A stretch of 64,000 nt of DNA from Flagellimonas marinaquae (GTDB taxonomy: Bacteria; Bacteroidota; Bacteroidia; Flavobacteriales; Flavobacteriaceae), in contig NZ_RZMZ01000015.1 in assembly GCF_003992675.1 (NCBI RefSeq), forward strand, positions 806,001 through 870,000. Reading direction: 5' to 3'. The notes under the pieces are model-generated. The model did not search any database. It worked only from the letters and a program-made list of their open reading frames with translations, and was not told the origin of the DNA. Position numbers and translations under genes: made by a program. Shown one piece after another: positions 44,053 to 52,316 of the stretch (position 1 is its first letter; the number at the start of each line of letters is the position of its first letter).

Positions 44053-44550
44053 CTAATATTCCTGAGGCGCATACAGTAAATGCTGGGCCAAGGTAAAGTC
44101 TACACTTAGGTCGTCCTTTAGCTCATATTTTATAATAAGGTCACCCCAATATTTACCATCGGAAAAGTCAGCCAAAATCCATTTATGGTTCAACACTTTA
44201 ATTTTGTTGATTTTAAAGTCACTTTCCATCCCTTCGTAAGGAATCAGCGGATTATCCCCTTTTTGCTCATTGGTTTCCAGCAACTTATCCTGAATGTACA
44301 GCGAAGGATTTTCCAAATTCAGATGATCATAATAGGCCAAGGCATCATCATTGTTTTCCAAGGTGAAATATTGCATGTCCAGTACCTTTAAATGCATGGT
44401 CTGTAGGGAGTCTTCCAATGTTGTCACCTCATTTCTGAGCTGTTCAACATCCGAACTCAAGGCCTTTTGCATATTATTTCCTGTCACATATTGAAACAGC
44501 GCCAATAGTGCGGCAAAAACAAATAGATAAAGAAAAATTCTGCTCTTCAT
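44053..44550 (-). CDS. Membrane-anchored coiled-coil protein, unknown function
   Basis: From the ATG at 44550 the protein has 165 residues. An N-terminal membrane segment (MKSRIFLYLFVFAALLALFQYV) is followed by a short coiled coil (about 26-50; VEQLRNEVTTLEDSLQTMHLKV) and a beta-rich part. It is often labelled hydrolase in flavobacteria, but no catalytic motif is visible. It starts four bases after the MBL-fold gene and is certainly cotranscribed with it. Confidence 0.8.
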   Translation of the reverse strand: MKSRIFLYLFVFAALLALFQYVTGNNMQKALSSDVEQLRNEVTTLEDSLQTMHLKVLDMQYFTLENNDDALAYYDHLNLENPSLYIQDKLLETNEQKGDNPLIPYEGMESDFKINKIKVLNHKWILADFSDGKYWGDLIIKYELKDDLSVDFTLAQHLLYAPQEY

Positions 44551-44554
44551 GGAT

Positions 44555-45331
44555 TTAAATCTTAATTTGTAGGTTATCGTAGGCCAAATGTATGTTAGCG
44601 GGAAGACTTTTTTCCACCTCTTCATGAAACCCTAACAAATGGCTAATATGTGTAAAATAGGTTTTATCGGCCCCGACTTCTTCGGCAAAGGCAATGGCTT
44701 CCTCCAGATTAAAATGGGAATGGTGCGGATCTGTACGCAGCGCGTTCACTACCAACACTTTGGCTCCTTTCATTTTTTTCACTTCCTCTGCTTCCACCCT
44801 TTTCACATCGGTCATGTAAACAAACTCTCCAAAACGATAGCCAAATACCTTGAGCCTGTTATGGTACGCTTCAATAGGTATCACATTTAAGCCGCCCAAA
44901 GGAATGTTTTTATCCTTTTCAACCGGGTATACTTGTACTGCTGGAGCCCCTGGATATCGGTCCTCGTCAGCGAAAATATAATCAAATCGTCGCTTTAGGG
45001 AGTCGATTACCCGTTGATGTGCATAAATGGGAATATCTCCCTGCCTAAAGAAAAAGGGGCGAATATCGTCGATGCCTGCCGTATGGTCCGCATGTTCGTG
45101 GGTAAAAAGGATACCATCCAACTTGTCTATTGGATTTGTAAGCATCTGTTGCCTAAAATCCGGACCGCAGTCAACCACAAAATTGTAATCGCTCCAAGAA
45201 ACGAGCACGGAAACCCGCAATCGTTTGTCTTTGGGGTTTGGGCTCAGGCAAACCGGATGTTTGCTTCCAATGATAGGGATTCCCTGCGAAGTTCCTGTAC
45301 CCAAAAAAGTAACGGTCATCTTGTCGTCCAT
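44555..45331 (-). CDS. MBL-fold metallo-hydrolase (PhnP-like)
   Basis: The 258-residue protein is a metallo-beta-lactamase-fold phosphodiesterase-like enzyme. It starts FLGTGTSQGIPIIGS, has the THEHADHTAGIDD zinc motif, the YMTDVK segment, VNALRTDPHHSHF and THISHLLGFHEE. This profile is near to PhnP and RNase Z-related proteins rather than true beta-lactamases. The ATG at 45331 was used; a later ATG at 45319 gives 254 residues and is equally possible. It is followed by the coiled-coil protein gene. Confidence 0.88.
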   Translation of the reverse strand: MDDKMTVTFLGTGTSQGIPIIGSKHPVCLSPNPKDKRLRVSVLVSWSDYNFVVDCGPDFRQQMLTNPIDKLDGILFTHEHADHTAGIDDIRPFFFRQGDIPIYAHQRVIDSLKRRFDYIFADEDRYPGAPAVQVYPVEKDKNIPLGGLNVIPIEAYHNRLKVFGYRFGEFVYMTDVKRVEAEEVKKMKGAKVLVVNALRTDPHHSHFNLEEAIAFAEEVGADKTYFTHISHLLGFHEEVEKSLPANIHLAYDNLQIKI

Positions 45332-45409
45332 TAAAATCAAAATTATAACTTATTTATTTAATAGATTGCACGAAGAGTGTAACTTTGCCATATACATAAA
45401 ATATAGGAT

Positions 45410-46861
45410 ATGCCTAGCGTACCAAGCAACGAAAATGCTTTTGAAAACATACCGTCCATAAAGGCAAAAACTCTACGCATCAACTTGAACAGGGACATTT
45501 ATGGAACTTTTGCCGAGATTGGCGCAGGACAGGAAACAGCCAGACACTTTTTTAGGGCCGGAGGAGCTTCAGGAACCATTGCTAAGGCGATGAGCGCTTA
45601 CGACAAGTCGTTCAGTGATGCCATTTATGGCATAGAAGAAGATGGAAGATACGTGACCCAATCGCGGTTAAAAAAGATGCTGGACCACGAAATGCGATTG
45701 GTCGAAGAGCGTATCAGCAGAGACAGTAATCCCAACTATTTATTCTTTACTTATGCCAATACCGTGGCCACCATCGATTTTTCAAAACGATATAAGGGAC
45801 ATGGATGGGTAGGCCTTCGGTTTCAGTTAGATCCGGACCAAAAAGAATATGACGAAATCGTTTTGCATATCCGTTTTAAACAAAACGAAGCAAGGTTACA
45901 GCAAGAAACCCTTGGAATTCTGGGAGTCAACCTAATTTATGGTGCGTTTTTCAAGTTCCACAAGCCCAAAAAGCTTTTAAAATATCTCTACGATCATATC
46001 GACCACGACACTCTGGAAATTGATATGATCAATTTTACCGGACCTAACTTTACCGATGTCGATAACCGCTTGATGAGCCTTCAGCTCATTAAAAATGATA
46101 TGACGGATGCCGTTATGTTTGGTCCAGATGGAAACAACCTATTGCCAGCTGCAGTGCTCTACAAGAAAAATATTTTGGCACTTCGTGGTAGCTTCAGGCC
46201 GGTGACCAAGGTGAATATGGATATGTTCCAAAAATCATACGATATATTTATCCGGGAACAGACAGTGGAAATGGAAAATGCCATCGTTGTTTTTGAGATA
46301 ACCCTGTCCAACCTAAAAGCTTCTGGCGAAATTGATGAGCAGGATTTTATGGACCGAGCAGAGCTACTTTGTTCCCTCGGGCATACGGTGTTGATATCCA
46401 AGTTCCAGGAATACTATAAATTGGTGGAATACTTTAATAATTACACCAAGGCGAAGATTGGTTTGACCATGGGCGTGAACAACTTGGTGGATGTATTTGA
46501 CGAAAAATATTACCGACACTTGAGCGGCGGTATTTTGGAAGCCTTTGGTAAATTGTTCTTCAAGGATTTGAAGGTGTATTTATACCCCATGAAAGATCCC
46601 GAAACAGGTCAAATCCTTACCAGCAACAACGTGAAGGTACACCCCCGAATGAAAGAGTTGTACAAGTTCTTCAAATACAATGGTAAAGTGATGGACATTA
46701 TTGATTATGATCCAGATGTACTTCATATTTTCTCTAGGGATGTCCTCAAAAAAATTATCAATAAAGATGAGGGCTGGGAAAAAGAACTCCCAGAAGGTAT
46801 TGCGGAAATTATAAAGGAAAAGGACCTGTTCACCCGAAAGGTTTTGGAAGAGAAGGAATAA
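45410..46861 (+). CDS. Conserved cytoplasmic protein of unknown function (AEIGAGQE family)
   Basis: The 483-residue protein lacks a signal peptide and membrane segments. It contains TFAEIGAGQETARHFFRAGGASGTIAKAMSAYD near residue 34, a motif I know from a family shared between Bacteroidetes and cyanobacteria. There it is labelled TonB-dependent receptor or nicotinamide mononucleotide adenylyltransferase. Neither label fits: the protein has no barrel, no signal and no nucleotidyltransferase HxGH. Other conserved-looking stretches are RISRDSNPNYLFFTYANTVAT, INFTGPNFTDVDNRLMSLQL and LGHTVLISKFQEYYKL. It is followed by a bidirectional terminator. Confidence 0.83.
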   Translation: MPSVPSNENAFENIPSIKAKTLRINLNRDIYGTFAEIGAGQETARHFFRAGGASGTIAKAMSAYDKSFSDAIYGIEEDGRYVTQSRLKKMLDHEMRLVEERISRDSNPNYLFFTYANTVATIDFSKRYKGHGWVGLRFQLDPDQKEYDEIVLHIRFKQNEARLQQETLGILGVNLIYGAFFKFHKPKKLLKYLYDHIDHDTLEIDMINFTGPNFTDVDNRLMSLQLIKNDMTDAVMFGPDGNNLLPAAVLYKKNILALRGSFRPVTKVNMDMFQKSYDIFIREQTVEMENAIVVFEITLSNLKASGEIDEQDFMDRAELLCSLGHTVLISKFQEYYKLVEYFNNYTKAKIGLTMGVNNLVDVFDEKYYRHLSGGILEAFGKLFFKDLKVYLYPMKDPETGQILTSNNVKVHPRMKELYKFFKYNGKVMDIIDYDPDVLHIFSRDVLKKIINKDEGWEKELPEGIAEIIKEKDLFTRKVLEEKE

Positions 46862-46864
46862 GAT

Positions 46865-46895
46865 AAAAAAGGCGCTGATTGTAGCGCCTTTTTTT
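46865..46895. terminator. Bidirectional terminator
   Basis: A 12-base stem (AAAAAAGGCGCT at 46865-46876 with AGCGCCTTTTTT at 46883-46894) with a 6-base loop ends in T on both strands. It serves the gene at 45410 on the plus strand and bcp on the minus strand. Confidence 0.9.
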
Positions 46896-46924
46896 AGCTA
46901 TTTTTCTGAGTATACGATAAAAGC

Positions 46925-47377
46925 CTATGCCAAAATCTGTGTCGCGTGGTCCTTGGTCTTTACTTTATCAATCACATTTTCCACAACACCGTTACCATCC
47001 ACAATAAATGTGGTTCGGTGGATACCATCATACTCCTTGCCCATAAACTTTTTTGGTCCCCAAACACCAAAGGTGTTTATCACAGTGTGGTCTTCATCTG
47101 CCAATAAAGGAAATGGGAAATCGTACTTCTCCTTAAAATTGGATTGTTTTTTCTCCGAATCGGCACTCACGCCGAGTAATTCGTAACCCTGAGCTTGCAG
47201 TTCCTTGTAATTGTCGCGTAGATTGCAGGCTTCTGCGGTGCAACCAGGGGTATTTGCTTTGGGATAGAAAAACACCACAAGCTTTTTCCCTTTGTAATCG
47301 CTTAGATTAATTGTGTTCCCGTCTTGGTCTTTTGCGGAAAAATCAGGTACTTTATCTCCTACTTTTAACATATTCAT
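46925..47377 (-). CDS. bcp: Thioredoxin-dependent thiol peroxidase Bcp
   Basis: The 150-residue protein is a peroxiredoxin of the Bcp/PrxQ type that reduces hydrogen peroxide and alkyl hydroperoxides with thioredoxin. The peroxidatic cysteine is C46 in NTPGCTAEAC, and the resolving cysteine C51 lies five residues later, as in PrxQ alpha forms. The start could be MNMLKVGD or the inner ATG MLKVGD, two residues later. It is divergent from nth. Confidence 0.93.
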   Translation of the reverse strand: MNMLKVGDKVPDFSAKDQDGNTINLSDYKGKKLVVFFYPKANTPGCTAEACNLRDNYKELQAQGYELLGVSADSEKKQSNFKEKYDFPFPLLADEDHTVINTFGVWGPKKFMGKEYDGIHRTTFIVDGNGVVENVIDKVKTKDHATQILA

Positions 47378-47432
47378 GTGCGTTGTTATTAAGTTTATTG
47401 TTTAATATTTACGCAATCAAAGTTAAACAAAT

Positions 47433-48095
47433 ATGACCAAACAAGAAAAGGTTGATTTCACCATCAAAACCTTGGACGAACTCTACCCTACCATCCCAAT
47501 TCCGTTGGACCACAAGGACCCATATACCTTGTTGATTGCCGTATTATTGTCTGCCCAGAGTACGGATGTAAGGGTAAACCAGATTACCCCACTCTTATTT
47601 GAAAAAGCGGACAACCCGTTTGATATGGTAAAACTTTCGGAGGAGGAGATTCGGGAAATCATAAAACCTGTAGGTCTTTCGCCTATGAAATCGAAAGGAA
47701 TCTACGGCCTTTCCAAAATACTGATCGAAAAATACAATGGCGAAGTTCCTCGCGACATTGCTCTATTGGAAGAACTGCCTGCGGTGGGCCACAAAACCGC
47801 AAGTGTTGTAGTTTCCCAAGCTTTTGGCATTCCAGCATTTCCCGTTGACACCCATATTCACCGACTCATGTACCGATGGGGCTTTAGCAATGGCAAAAAT
47901 GTGGTACAGACCGAACGCGATGCCAAACGCCTCTTTCCTGAAGAAATCTGGAATCGCCTGCATCTCCAAATCATTTGGTATGGTCGGGAATATTCGCCGG
48001 CTAGGGGCTGGGACTTGGAAAAGGATGTCATTACCAAAACGATTGGTCGGAAATCGGTGATCAACGACTATTATAAAAACAAAAAGAGCCGCTAA
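47433..48095 (+). CDS. nth: Endonuclease III-like DNA glycosylase lacking its iron-sulfur cluster
   Basis: Nth removes oxidised pyrimidines from DNA and nicks the backbone. The 220-residue protein has the catalytic lysine K121 in the helix-hairpin-helix LPAVGHKTASVV and D139 in PVDTHIHRL, as expected. The usual C-terminal cluster motif with four cysteines is missing: the region after WYGREYSPARGWDLEK contains none, and the whole protein has no cysteine at all. It should thus be a cluster-free glycosylase. A terminator covers its stop codon. Confidence 0.88.
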   Translation: MTKQEKVDFTIKTLDELYPTIPIPLDHKDPYTLLIAVLLSAQSTDVRVNQITPLLFEKADNPFDMVKLSEEEIREIIKPVGLSPMKSKGIYGLSKILIEKYNGEVPRDIALLEELPAVGHKTASVVVSQAFGIPAFPVDTHIHRLMYRWGFSNGKNVVQTERDAKRLFPEEIWNRLHLQIIWYGREYSPARGWDLEKDVITKTIGRKSVINDYYKNKKSR

Positions 48096-48108
48096 TTGCG
48101 GCTCTTTT
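48082..48108 (+). terminator. Terminator overlapping the nth stop codon
   Basis: A perfect 11-base stem (AAAAGAGCCGC at 48082-48092 with GCGGCTCTTTT at 48098-48108) with a 5-base loop encloses the TAA stop at 48093-48095. The T run is short. Confidence 0.75.
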
Positions 48109-48127
48109 CGTCAGTTTGATCCTTAAA

Positions 48128-48271
48128 TTAATTCAATGTTACTTCAAACTGGTGTTTTTTGTAGTCAACTACATGAATCGATTTCGAAAAGCTAAGTAAG
48201 AAATCAACAGTTTTCTGACTCGCTTTTACCGTTTTTACGGATTTTTGTTCTTCAGAGTAAATGTTTTCCAT
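48128..48271 (-). CDS. Small conserved-looking protein, 47 aa, downstream of the sigma factor
   Basis: This frame reads MENIYSEEQKSVKTVKASQK, continues TVDFLLSFSKSIHVVDYKKH and ends QFEVTLN. It has no membrane segment or cysteine and starts 77 bases after the end of the sigma factor gene on the same strand. Composition and codon use look like a real gene, and I recall similar small genes beside this sigma factor in Flavobacteriaceae. Function unknown. Confidence 0.6.
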   Translation of the reverse strand: MENIYSEEQKSVKTVKASQKTVDFLLSFSKSIHVVDYKKHQFEVTLN

Positions 48272-48348
48272 ATTCTAGCGTAAGTAATTGTTTCCATTAT
48301 ATAACGACGCTAGAATTGAATTATTGCAGGCTTCGACGTATTGCTCGA

Positions 48349-48933
48349 TTAATTCGTTAAAACGATATTCTTTCTTTCAACGATTTTTCTCAAATTGATA
48401 AGCGCGTAGCGCATTCTTCCCAAAGCCGTGTTGATGCTAACGTTGGTGTTTTCGGATATCTCCTTAAAGCTCATATCCTTGTAAATACGCATGATGAGCA
48501 CTTCTCTTTGATCGTCTGGAAGCTCATCGATCAATAAAGTCAAATCGCTTTCTATTTGATCTTTAATGATTTGCTTCTCAGCATTCAATTTTTCATCGTG
48601 GATTACGGAAAAGATGTTGAAATCATCACTCCCCTCGAATTTGGGCATTCGCTTGTTCTTACGGAAGTGATCGATAACCAAATTGTGTGCAATGCGCATC
48701 ACCCAGGGCAGAAATTTGCCTTCTTCGCTGTATCTCCCTTTTTTCAAGGTTTTGATTACCTTAATAAAAGTGTCCTGGAAGATGTCCTCTGCAACATCCC
48801 TGTCCAAAACTTTGCTGTAAATAAAGCTGGTGATTCTTTGGTTGTGCCTGTTGATAAGAATCTCAAGAGCCTTTTCGTCTCCGTCGATGTAATTCTTTAC
48901 TAAAATCGAGTCTTTAATCTGTAGCTGTTCCAT
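48349..48933 (-). CDS. ECF-type RNA polymerase sigma factor
   Basis: The 194-residue protein is a sigma-70-family ECF factor: region 2 with RDVAEDIFQDTFIKVIKTL and the FLPWVMRIAHNLVIDHFRKN motif, and region 4 with LPDDQREVLIMRIYKDMSFKEISENTNVSINTALGRMRYALINLRK. No anti-sigma gene flanks it, so its control is not evident from context. It is divergent from uvrA. Confidence 0.92.
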   Translation of the reverse strand: MEQLQIKDSILVKNYIDGDEKALEILINRHNQRITSFIYSKVLDRDVAEDIFQDTFIKVIKTLKKGRYSEEGKFLPWVMRIAHNLVIDHFRKNKRMPKFEGSDDFNIFSVIHDEKLNAEKQIIKDQIESDLTLLIDELPDDQREVLIMRIYKDMSFKEISENTNVSINTALGRMRYALINLRKIVERKNIVLTN

Positions 48934-49059
48934 ACAAATTACTTTTTTTGGGTTAAAATCACAGCCCTCCCTAAATCAAGGAAGACAGTGGTTATTCAGT
49001 TTTAAGCTTTAAAAAAGTAATTATTCTGTATAGGCCTATCAGGATTTTAATTACACTTC

Positions 49060-49067
49060 AAATATAG
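49060..49067 (-). promoter_or_regulatory. -7 promoter element (TATATTTG) upstream of the sigma factor gene
   Basis: Read on the minus strand, TATATTTG fully matches TAnnTTTG, 126 bases before the start codon. This would leave a long leader; no -33 box was seen. Confidence 0.35.
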
Positions 49068-49159
49068 ATCAATAGATAGGCGATCTAAAAATCTATGTTG
49101 TGAGTTGACGATTTTTATATGTTAACTGGTGCAATATACGTATTAAGTGCAGTGTATCG

Positions 49160-49167
49160 TATCTTTG
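49160..49167 (+). promoter_or_regulatory. -7 promoter element of uvrA (TATCTTTG)
   Basis: TATCTTTG is a full match to TAnnTTTG and lies 18 bases before the uvrA start. No LexA-type palindrome was noticed in the 252-base gap. Confidence 0.5.
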
Positions 49168-49185
49168 AAACCCTAATTTTAACAA

Positions 49186-51963
49186 ATGGCAGTCAATATA
49201 AACGTCGATCCCAAACAAAATATTATCATAAAAGGTGCCAAACTTCATAACCTAAAAGATATTGATGTGGTTATCCCCCGTAATAAATTGGTGGTAATCA
49301 CTGGGTTATCCGGTTCGGGAAAGTCAAGTTTAGCGTTTGATACGCTTTATGCCGAAGGACAGCGAAGGTATGTGGAAAGTCTTTCATCCTACGCCCGACA
49401 ATTTTTGGGAAAGTTGGACAAGCCCAAAGTGGACTATATTAAAGGTATAGCCCCTGCCATTGCCATAGAGCAAAAAGTAAATTCCACCAACCCTAGATCT
49501 ACGGTGGGTACCACAACAGAGATTTATGATTACCTGAAATTGTTGTATGCCCGCATCGGAAAGACCATCTCCCCCATTTCTGGCAAAGAGGTGAAAAAGC
49601 ATACGGTAACCGATGTGATTAACTACATAAAAGGGTTGAACGAAAGGGACAAACTGCTTCTACTGGCCCCCATTACCATTTCAGAAGATAGGGAAACCCT
49701 CAAGTCCCTTGAACTTTTTTCCAAACAAGGTTATGCCAGAATCAAATACCAGGGAGAGGTCATTCGAATTGACGAAGCACCCAAGGACATTGGCAGAACT
49801 TTTCATTTGGTCGTGGACCGTATCATTGTGAAAGATGATGAAGATTTTTACAACCGATTGGCCAATGCGGTGGATAACGCCTTTTTTGAAGGCAAGGGCG
49901 AATGTGCCATAGAGAATCTTCAAACGGGAGAAACCAAGACCTTTAGTAACCAGTTTGAGTTGGATGGGATGAAGTTTCTGGAACCAAACGTGCACCTGTT
50001 CAGTTTTAACAACCCTTATGGTGCATGTCCCAAATGTGAAGGCTATGGAGATGTTATCGGGATCGACGAAGATTTGGTGATTCCCAATACCGCCTTATCT
50101 GTTTACGAAAATGCGGTTTTCCCATGGCGTGGGGAAAGTATGGGCTGGTATCGCGATCAATTGGTTAATGCTGCTTACAAATTCGATTTTCCCATCCACA
50201 AGCCTTGGTTTCAACTTTCCGAAGAACAAAAACAATTGGTGTGGGACGGAAACGACCATTTTATTGGTATCCACAAGTTTTTTGAGCAACTGGAGGAAAA
50301 AAGCTATAAAATCCAGAACCGGGTTATGCTATCGCGCTACCGCGGAAAAACAAGGTGTTCCGTTTGTAAAGGAAAACGGCTCCGAAGAGAGGCCGACTAC
50401 GTAAAAGTGGGCGGAAAATCCATTTCGGAACTCATCGAACTGCCCATCAAACAATTAATGCCTTTTTTTGAAGAACTTCAGTTATCGGAACACGACACAG
50501 CCGTTGCCAGCAGATTGCTGAAGGAAATCACTACCCGTTTGGATTTTTTGGATAAAGTAGGCTTAAGCTATCTGACCCTCAACCGAAAATCGAATACGTT
50601 ATCCGGTGGGGAAAGTCAGCGTATCAATTTGGCCACCTCCTTAGGGAGCAGCTTGGTCGGTTCCATGTATATTTTGGACGAACCCAGTATTGGCCTACAT
50701 CCAAAAGATACCGAAAATTTGATCGGTGTTTTAAAATCACTTCGTGATTTGGGTAATACCGTCATTGTGGTAGAGCACGACGAGGACATTATGCAGGCTG
50801 CTGACGAAATTATTGATATTGGCCCCGAAGCTGGGACTTTAGGTGGAAAAGTGGTCGCCACAGGCAATTGGGAAAGTATTCTGATTTCGGATTCATTGAC
50901 AGCACAGTACTTGAGTGGACAGATGGAAATTCCTGTTCCTGCTGAACGTAGGACGTCAAAACACTACATTCAAATCAAGGGGGCGAGGGAGAACAACCTC
51001 AAGAATATCGATGTAACCTTTCCGTTAAATATGTTGACGGTGGTTACGGGTGTATCAGGAAGTGGTAAAAGTACCTTGGTGAAAAAGATAGTTTATCCAT
51101 CCATATTAAAAGAAATTGGAGGATATGGTGAAAAGGCGGGGCAATTTACGGCCATGGAAGGCAAGTACAGCCATATCAAACATGTGGAGTTTGTAGACCA
51201 AAACCCCATCGGGCGTTCATCGCGCTCCAACCCTGTTACCTATATTAAAGCCTATGATGATATCCGTAGTCTCTTTGCTGCACAAAAATTGAGCAAACTT
51301 AGGGGATATCAGGCCAAACATTTTTCATTCAACGTAGATGGTGGTCGATGTGAAAAGTGCAAGGGCGAAGGGGAAATCACCGTAGAAATGCAATTTATGG
51401 CCGATGTACATTTAGAGTGTGATGCCTGCGGTGGAAAACGTTTCAAAAAAGATATTTTGGAAGTCCAGTTTGAAGGAAAGAATATTGATGACATCCTGAA
51501 TTTGACCATTGATGAAGCCATTGCGCATTTTTCTACCTATAAGCAAGATAAAATCGTTGCCAAGTTGAAGCCCTTGCAAGATGTTGGTTTGGGCTATGTA
51601 GCCTTGGGACAGTCCTCCTCTACCCTTTCTGGTGGCGAGGCACAGCGTATTAAGCTGGCCTCCTTTTTGGTAAAGGGAAACACAAAGGAAAAAGCACTTT
51701 TCATCTTTGACGAACCCACAACGGGATTGCACTTTCACGATATCAAAAAACTACTCAAGTCCTTTGACGAGCTCATTTCCAAAGGACATTCCATCATCGT
51801 TATCGAACACAATATGGAATTGGTAAAATGCGCGGATTACATTATCGATTTAGGGCCGGAAGGTGGTGCCATGGGCGGCCATTTGGTGGCGGAAGGTACA
51901 CCTGAGGAAATTGTGGATTGTGAAGAGTCATATACCGCATCTTACCTAAAGGAGAAGCTCTAA
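49186..51963 (+). CDS. uvrA: Excinuclease ABC subunit A
   Basis: UvrA is the damage-sensing ATPase of nucleotide excision repair. The 925 residues have two ABC modules: Walker A GLSGSGKSSLAFDT near 37-50 and GVSGSGKSTLVKK near 625; signatures NTLSGGESQRINLA and STLSGGEAQRIKLA. Zinc-finger cysteines are in CPKCEGYGD, CSVCKGKRL, and CEKCKGEGE together with CDACGGKRF. Length is slightly under the E. coli form. It is divergent from the sigma factor. Confidence 0.97.
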   Translation: MAVNINVDPKQNIIIKGAKLHNLKDIDVVIPRNKLVVITGLSGSGKSSLAFDTLYAEGQRRYVESLSSYARQFLGKLDKPKVDYIKGIAPAIAIEQKVNSTNPRSTVGTTTEIYDYLKLLYARIGKTISPISGKEVKKHTVTDVINYIKGLNERDKLLLLAPITISEDRETLKSLELFSKQGYARIKYQGEVIRIDEAPKDIGRTFHLVVDRIIVKDDEDFYNRLANAVDNAFFEGKGECAIENLQTGETKTFSNQFELDGMKFLEPNVHLFSFNNPYGACPKCEGYGDVIGIDEDLVIPNTALSVYENAVFPWRGESMGWYRDQLVNAAYKFDFPIHKPWFQLSEEQKQLVWDGNDHFIGIHKFFEQLEEKSYKIQNRVMLSRYRGKTRCSVCKGKRLRREADYVKVGGKSISELIELPIKQLMPFFEELQLSEHDTAVASRLLKEITTRLDFLDKVGLSYLTLNRKSNTLSGGESQRINLATSLGSSLVGSMYILDEPSIGLHPKDTENLIGVLKSLRDLGNTVIVVEHDEDIMQAADEIIDIGPEAGTLGGKVVATGNWESILISDSLTAQYLSGQMEIPVPAERRTSKHYIQIKGARENNLKNIDVTFPLNMLTVVTGVSGSGKSTLVKKIVYPSILKEIGGYGEKAGQFTAMEGKYSHIKHVEFVDQNPIGRSSRSNPVTYIKAYDDIRSLFAAQKLSKLRGYQAKHFSFNVDGGRCEKCKGEGEITVEMQFMADVHLECDACGGKRFKKDILEVQFEGKNIDDILNLTIDEAIAHFSTYKQDKIVAKLKPLQDVGLGYVALGQSSSTLSGGEAQRIKLASFLVKGNTKEKALFIFDEPTTGLHFHDIKKLLKSFDELISKGHSIIVIEHNMELVKCADYIIDLGPEGGAMGGHLVAEGTPEEIVDCEESYTASYLKEKL

Positions 51964-52316
51964 TCTTATGATTTGGAAATTACCAAACGTCCAAATGGGT
52001 TGTAAGGTTTACATCTAATCCGAATTTTCTTATTTAATTTTTAGTTAGGCTGTTAATGGTTATTGATAGTGCCATTTATTTGTCTCAATATTCTTACAAT
52101 GTGGATGCCGTAATATGCATCCGTCAGATCGGAAGGGGCATTCGTTGATCCAAAAGGGGCATCCGTCAATTGGTGCCCTCAAAAAACCATGGTTTTCATT
52201 CTTTTGTGCCGGAAATTGAAATACTTACACCCTTAGTAATCGGACGGGTTCAAAGTTTGAAAATTTCCAACTGCTAAATCAAATCATTTTGTTCTGCATG
52301 CTCAAAAGTTCTACCC
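51964..52316. other. Intergenic region between uvrA and the adhesin gene
   Basis: The 353-base gap codes for nothing I can support. Its main feature is the 21-bp direct repeat array at 52117-52179. No terminator hairpin was found directly after uvrA. Confidence 0.6.
52117..52179 (+). repeat. Three 21-bp direct repeats, LytTR-regulator-like sites
   Basis: Three copies starting GCATCCGTCAG, GCATTCGTTGA and GCATCCGTCAA lie at exact 21-base spacing. The 9-base cores at 52120-52128, 52141-52149 and 52162-52170 (TCCGTCAGA, TTCGTTGAT, TCCGTCAAT) each match the LytTR-domain binding consensus (A/T)(A/C)(A/C)GTTN(A/G)(A/T) in eight of nine positions. LytTR proteins bind direct repeats one to two helical turns apart, 21-22 bases being typical. 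The array ends about 138 bases before the adhesin start, a plausible activator place. Confidence 0.5.
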
